14,153 nt of DNA, taken from Hymenoscyphus infarciens (lineage: Eukaryota; Ascomycota; Leotiomycetes; Helotiales; Helotiaceae). Below are positions 9,305-14,153 of this stretch, piece after piece. The notes beneath the pieces were generated by a model. The model saw nothing but the letters and a program-made list of their open reading frames with translations. It had not been told where the DNA came from and searched no databases. A program made the position numbers and the translations under genes. Position 1 is the stretch's first letter. Each line of letters begins with the position of its first letter. The DNA is taken from contig LLCB01000654.1 of the NCBI GenBank assembly GCA_001414345.1, forward strand, positions 1 to 14,153. Reading direction: 5' to 3'.

Positions 9305-9338
9305 CTAGTAGTAAGTATAATAGTACGCTATTCTGAAT

Positions 9339-10058
9339 TGTCGGCATTCGTGAAACTACCGATACCTCTATAACTACCGATACTTCTACGACTTATAAGA
9401 TAGAAGAGGCTAAAGAGAGTAAAGATCAGATATTATATATTTTACTTTAAAGTCTTATATATTTAGCTTTAAAGCCCTTATTATTTTAGTAGCTATATTA
9501 GAAAGGACTTAGATATTATTCTTATTAGGACTTAGTAGTCTCTAACCTCTTATATATAGATGTTTATACTTAGTATAGAAGTAGAATAGTTTTTCCTTTT
9601 CTTCTATATTAGAGCCTAGTATCTACTTATATTATTTAGTTTCGAATATACTCTTATATACCTCTTCTTCTATAATATATTCTTTATACTATTATATAAA
9701 AAGGAAAAACTCTTCTTCGTTAGTAATAGCCTTTATAATATCTCTTTTAAGCTTATTATTACTCTATTTATTTCGATTTCGATTTAGCCTAGAATCGGAC
9801 TATAATAATATATTCTTAAATAGCTGGGATTCTAGAGATCTCTTAGACAGCTAGTAATACTAGAGTTTAGTATCTATATAGATAGCTAGTAAAAATCGTA
9901 TCTTATATATTAAGAGATTAGAATATACTAAGTGTTTCTAAGAATTCTAATAACTCTCTTAGTATAGAGATTGCTATATATAATTCAGATAGTTAATAAT
10001 ATAAATAGTTATCTAGAAAACTCCTAAATCGCCTTCTTTTTAACCTCTCTTTTTAACA
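9339..10058 (+). repeat. 5' LTR of the Gypsy element (720 bp)
   Basis: The segment starts TGTCGGCATTCGTGAAAC and ends TTAACA, giving the TGT...ACA termini of an LTR, and is followed directly by a plausible primer-binding site. The first 100 bp keep more CpG, CpA and TpG than the rest of the window. An 18-bp tandem duplication lies at 9355-9387. A TATATAAA at 9693-9700 is a possible TATA box, but such strings are common by chance here. The left boundary rests on the change in sequence character and the TGT. The right boundary rests on ACA plus the adjacent site. Comparison with the 3' LTR outside the window would settle both. Confidence 0.65.
9355..9387 (+). repeat. 18-bp tandem duplication near the LTR start
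   Basis: ACTACCGATACCTCT (9355-9369) recurs as ACTACCGATACTTCT at 9373-9387, one base different, with an 18-bp period. Each copy retains a CpG. Short direct repeats in the U3 region can be transcription-factor sites, but no named site is recognised. Confidence 0.75.
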
Positions 10059-10073
10059 TTTAATATATTAGAC
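10059..10073 (+). other. Probable degraded primer-binding site
   Basis: TTTAATATATTAGAC follows the LTR end. If TAA is a RIP-altered TGG (the complement of a tRNA CCA end), the sequence resembles the TGGTATCAGA-type site complementary to initiator tRNA-Met used by many Gypsy elements, with two extra bases. The match is weak after mutation, and its position directly after ACA is the main support. Confidence 0.35.
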
Positions 10074-10151
10074 TTAGGAGTAACCCTAGGTCTCTTCTAA
10101 GCTTCGCTTTAAAGCGTAGAGCCCTCTTTTAGAGAATAAAGTTAAGCACTT

Positions 10152-11480
10152 ATAGAAAGGTCCTTAACTTAATACTACTTACTAAAGAATAAAAAGTCCT
10201 AGAGTAATAAAGGTAAAAAGGTTACTTCTAGAAGCTAGAGAGATAACCGAGACTTCTCTAATATAGACGAGATATAAGAAGTGATTTAGGCTATAGAGGC
10301 TAAGGACTAAGAAAAAGATAAAAGAATTTAATAGTAAGATAACTAAATCGCCTAATTAGTAGATTTAGTATAATAGATTAGTAGATACTTACTAGGAAGT
10401 AATTAAACTCCTCCTTTATACTCTTCTATTATACTAGACTATCTTTAGATATAAAACTCAACCTCTAATATTCTTCCTTTATAATAATCTACCTTATAAT
10501 TATAAGCTAAAACCTTACTAAGAACTTAACAACTTACTAAAAGTAAAATTATAGAGAAAATTAAACCTTTAAATAATAGTACTTTATCTACTTATAAGTA
10601 ATAGAAGATATCTATATATAATAGACTCTAAGTAAACACTAACTATTACTATATACTTAAAACTTATAAAGCCCTTATCTAAGAGACGACTACGAAACTT
10701 ACTAAGAACTACTTAGAGCCTCGATATAAGTTAGATATAGGTAATATAGCTTTTAAAGATTAATAAGATATAATTAAACTCTTTAATTCCTACTTCTTAA
10801 CTAGTTATAAGAAGAAGGATGCTCGAAATAAATTTTAAGCCTTATAAATAGGTAGAAAGAGTTATATAAGAGAAACCTTTTTAGATTTTAGAGTATACTT
10901 CTTAAATATAGCTATACTTAAGAGAATACTAGAGTTAGAAAGATTCTACTAGATATAGGATAAGATTATACTATAGCTTTAAAGTAGCTCTACTATAGCT
11001 AAGAGAGATTAGAATTATAATTTTAATAAGATAGTAGTATATTTTTTAGCTTTAGATAAGAAGAAGTACTAAAATATAAAGTTATCTATAACTAGTACTA
11101 TAACTAAACTAATTAGTATAACCTCGTTATTTAAAAAGATAAGTACTTTTTAATCCTTACCTAGCTTAACTCTAAAACCCTCTCTACTCTTATATAGACT
11201 TAATTCTATATCTTAGAAGATTTTATAAACTCCTAGACTATTTTCTACTAGTAAAAAATCAAAGACTATATTAATAGACTAAGTCTCTACTAGTATAAAG
11301 TGTTACTATTATAGTAAGCTTAGGTATTTTAAACCTAATTACTCTAATCTTTCTAATATTAATAAGATAGATAATTAATATAAAGAAAAATAACCTTCTA
11401 AAGAGTACTTTAACTTTAAGCTAAGTTAGAAGGAAAATAAAGAGGCTTAGATAAAAATTCCTTCCTAAGCCTATATAATT
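10152..11480 (+). pseudogene. gag: Gypsy gag, RIP-degraded
   Basis: Gag forms the virus-like particle and binds the element's RNA. The frame divisible by 3 reads as a protein of about 440 codons, stops allowed. ATA at 10152 could be the former ATG, about 94 bp after the LTR, but the true start is unknown. The N-terminal part (10260-10380) is Gln-rich and helical. A capsid-like helical region follows at about 10560-11100, then a Ser/Thr/Pro-rich linker. The CCHC zinc knuckle is at 11301-11342 with spacing C-x2-C-x4-H-x4-C intact. Only the first Cys (TGT, 11301) survives. The second Cys (11310), the His (11325) and the third Cys (11340) are all Tyr codons now, each explained by G-to-A or C-to-T. 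The frame stays open past 11480 and overlaps the start of pol, so the gag end is uncertain. Confidence 0.82.
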
Positions 11481-14153
11481 ATAACCTAACTAGACTTAAT
11501 CTTTCTAAGCTTATAAAAGGAAAACAGTTCTTTATAAATACTACTCTTAGTATATAGGAATATAGTATTAAATTATAAGCTTTAGTAGATATAGAAGTAA
11601 ACGAGTACCTATTTCTAAATTAGCTTCTAGCTCTATACTTATCTAAGATAATAGGTTTAAAGATTTAGAGATTACTATATATAGTATCTATTTATAGATA
11701 TAATAATAGTACTAAAAGCTAGATAATATAATTTATATAACTATATCTAAATATTAATAAACGTTATATCTTTAACTACTTCTTTATTATCCTAAACCTT
11801 AGATAGTAAGACCTAATTATTAGTAATAAGTAATTAAACTACTTTAAAGTCCTTCTTAACTTTTTAAAGAGCTAGATTACTTAGCTAGCCGATTACTCTC
11901 TAACTCTCTACTTTAGTAAGAAGATCTTACTTCTACTTTCTAGCTAGAACTAGAAACCCTTTTTAAATTACTAGTTAGATACGAATTAGAGGGAGTACGC
12001 TATCTAGTAATAAGAAAGACATAAAAAGGGTAGACTTATAAATATAGCTAAGCTATTACTCTTATCTATAATAATAACTTCTCTTAAAACTTTAACCTCT
12101 AACTCTAGTCTAAAGCCTCTTTAAACTACTAGTATAGTTTTAAAAAACTAGACTCTATACTCTTTTATTAGTAAAATAAGCGCTAATACTATATACTTTA
12201 ATATAAAATAACCTGACTTAGAATTTTATATAACTAGTATCTATAAGCTAGATTAGATTATTAACGAAAAGTTAGCCCCCTTTTAAGATAATAATAATAT
12301 AAAAGCCTTAATATAGGCCTAACTTCTAAAATGTTATTCTTCTTATAAAGACGTGTTCTTAAAAGTAGCTTCTAATAAGCTCTCTCTTTACTATAAATAC
12401 AACTATAAGATTACTTTAAATAAACTACTTTCTAACTTCTTTTCGCCTCTATATTAATAGTTAACTATAAAGCTTAAAGCTACGAAGAAGTATCTTATAA
12501 AGAACCTAGATAAGAGGTTTATTATTAATAGTAATAGCCCTTTCACCTCTCTAGTACTCTTTATTAAAAAAGCTAATAGTAATAAGCTATAGTTCTATAT
12601 TAATTATAAGAAGCTTAATACTCTAACTTAAAACGATCTTTACTTAATCTCTTAAATTAATAAGCTTCTTTTAAGAATAAGAATAGCTAAAATCTTTACT
12701 AAGTTAGATATAAGATAAGCTTTCTATTATATCTAAATAGACCTTATCTTAAAAGAGATAACTACGTTTAAAATAAGGTATAGTATATATAAATATAAGG
12801 TCCTTCCTTTTAGACTCTATAATAGCCTTACTACCTATTAACGTTATATAAATAACGTCTTAATTAATTATCTAGACAACTTCTATATTACTTACTTAGA
12901 TAATATTTTAATTTATTTAGATACTATTAAAGAATATAAAGAATAAGTTAAGAAGGTTCTAAGTCGGCTTTAAGAAGTAAGACTCTAAATAGATATTAAG
13001 AAAAGCAAATTTAGTATTACTAGAGTTAAATACTTAGGATTTATCTTAACTATAAAGAGACTTAAAGTTAATCTTAAAAAAGTAGAACCTCTATAAAACT
13101 AGGTTTAACCTACTACTATAATAGATATAAAGTCTTACCTAGGGTTTATAGGATTTTATAGATAATTTATTAAAGGTTATACTAAAATCGCTAAACCCTT
13201 AACTATAATAATATACTCTTTAAAGCCTTTTTTATAGACACCTAAATATAATAAAGCCTTTAAAGTACTAAGGACTAGGCTACTTACTATATAAACCTTA
13301 TACTACTTTAACCTTAATTATAATATAAAGGTAGAAATAGACTTCTTAAAAGGAGTAATAGTAGGTATTTTCTTATAATAATATAATAGCTTTTAGTACC
13401 TTATTAGGTTCTACTTATACGTCTTAGTTAGCTATAAATCGAACTAGGAGATCTATAATAAAGAACTATCTACTATTATAGAAGCTTTTAAGAAATAGCA
13501 TCTTAAACTTATATTATATTAGAAGCGTATTAATATATATTTAAACTATAGATTATTAGAATACTTTATAATAACTAAGCTACTTATAGCTAAGTAAGTC
13601 TAATAGATAGAGTTTTTATTAAACTTTAACTTTTAGATCTAATTTATATCTAAAAAGAGTAATTAAAAAGTAAATATATTAACTTAACGTAAATAAGACC
13701 TAAAAACCTATAATTAAGCTAAATTAGATAGCTACTTATATACTCTTTTAGAACCTAATTATTTAGACTCTTAAATTAACGCTGAACTTACTTAAATCTT
13801 TTTATAAGAATAGTCTATATCTCTTAATATAATAGATATTATTTTAGAATTAAGTTTAGATATAATTTAGAAGTTAAAAGAAGATAACCTATACTCCTTT
13901 TAGAAAGAACGTTATAAACTTCTAAATAGATACTCTATCTTACTAGATAATTTACTTCTCTTTAAGAATCGACTTTATATTTAAAGGAATATTAAACTAT
14001 ATATAAAGCTAATCTAAGAAGTCTATAACTAAGTATCTAGTACTTACCTAAGTATAAAAAAGATATACTAGTTATTAGTATAATACTACTACTAGGTTAG
14101 ACTAGGTTTAGACTATAAGAGGTATATAGTAAATTATTAAGCTTATAGATACT
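11450..14153 (+). pseudogene. pol: Gypsy pol (protease, RT, RNase H, integrase start), RIP-degraded and partial
   Basis: Codons begin at positions congruent to 2 modulo 3, with no frameshift from 11579 to the window end. Residue numbers count from 11450, an arbitrary start. Protease: Asp of the Asp-Thr-Gly-Ala site survives at 11588 (residue 47), but the next three codons now read Ile-Glu-Val. Reverse transcriptase, about 12400-13090: the motif A Leu-Asp is kept at 12704-12709 (residue 420 is Asp), followed by a TAA at 12716 where Gln is expected. The Tyr-Leu-Asp-Asp box at 12893-12904 reads Tyr-Leu-Asp-Asn. RNase H, about 13300-13600: the first Asp (13340) and Glu (13463) remain, and the expected third Asp is Asn (13544). 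Integrase zinc-binding domain: the His-x6-His pair (14024, 14045) and Cys-x2-Cys pair (14135, 14144) are all Tyr. The integrase core and any chromodomain lie beyond the window. The protein cannot be functional. Confidence 0.92.

Larger units (their letters stand above)
9339..14153 (+). mobile_element. Ty3/Gypsy LTR retrotransposon, 5' part, RIP-inactivated, cut by window edge
   Basis: The order is LTR, primer-binding site, gag with zinc knuckle, protease, reverse transcriptase, RNase H and integrase zinc-binding domain. Protease-RT-RNase H-integrase is the pol order of Ty3/Gypsy rather than Copia. The reverse transcriptase and RNase H text is recognisably that of ascomycete Gypsy elements. 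Dozens of in-frame TAA/TAG, and loss of motif residues by C-to-T or G-to-A changes, make it non-functional. No large indel is evident across pol, since the frame is constant from 11579 to 14153. The integrase core and the 3' LTR lie outside the window. The 5 bp before the LTR (TGAAT, 9334-9338) are the expected target-site duplication but cannot be checked without the right end. Confidence 0.93.

Noticed and set aside
9693..9700. Confident LTR promoter TATA box
   Set aside because: TATATAAA is expected often by chance in sequence this rich in TpA. It is mentioned in the LTR entry only as a possibility.
12536..13000. A functional reverse transcriptase
   Set aside because: The domain is clearly recognisable, but the catalytic box has lost an Asp and many in-frame TAA/TAG interrupt it (for example at 12590 and 12716).
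1..14153. Mitochondrial or plasmid DNA, suggested by the very high A+T
   Set aside because: The A+T richness comes specifically from CpA/TpG loss with TpA gain, typical of nuclear RIP. A Ty3/Gypsy element is present, and no mitochondrial genes, tRNAs or rRNAs are visible.

Overview
The window looks like a heterochromatic, repeat-rich block from a filamentous ascomycete nuclear genome that has been heavily altered by repeat-induced point mutation (RIP). Two things point there. First, the sequence is extremely A+T rich and has almost no CpA or TpG dinucleotides on either strand, while TpA is everywhere. Second, the right third is the 5' half of a fungal Ty3/Gypsy LTR retrotransposon. Its reading frames stay in register over kilobases but are full of TAA/TAG at positions where the family has Gln or Trp. 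No gene in the window appears intact, and I see no tRNA, rRNA, CRISPR array or bacterial feature.

Layout. 1-600 is a tandem array of 39-bp and 46-bp units, each carrying a near-perfect 25-bp palindrome. The array decays through 600-760. 745-1770 holds the remnant of a minus-strand gene and 1771-2341 holds no gene I recognise. 2342-5170 is the remnant of a long plus-strand gene whose two frames can be joined by a short intron at 3963-4011. 5161 to about 8290 is the remnant of a long minus-strand gene, at least 900 codons in one frame, converging on the plus-strand gene. 8291-9190 is uncertain. Two more copies of the array palindrome lie at 9194-9304, and the second has its linker in inverted orientation to the left array. 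The Gypsy element starts at 9339: a 720-bp LTR (TGT...ACA), a probable degraded primer-binding site, gag with a ruined CCHC knuckle, then pol (protease, reverse transcriptase, RNase H, start of integrase) running off the right edge.

How the parts relate. The Gypsy part is a standard gag-pol element, now dead. The left 9.3 kb is the less explained part: three large degenerate genes of no family I can name, flanked by the same palindromic repeat in apparently opposite orientation, all RIP-mutated and therefore probably once multicopy. My inference is that it is a large unrecognised mobile or subtelomeric-type repeat element into whose right edge the Gypsy element inserted. The sequence alone does not prove this.

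In the frame descriptions, 'stops allowed' means that TAA and TAG were read through as probable former CAA, CAG or TGG. Boundaries of all degenerate genes are approximate.
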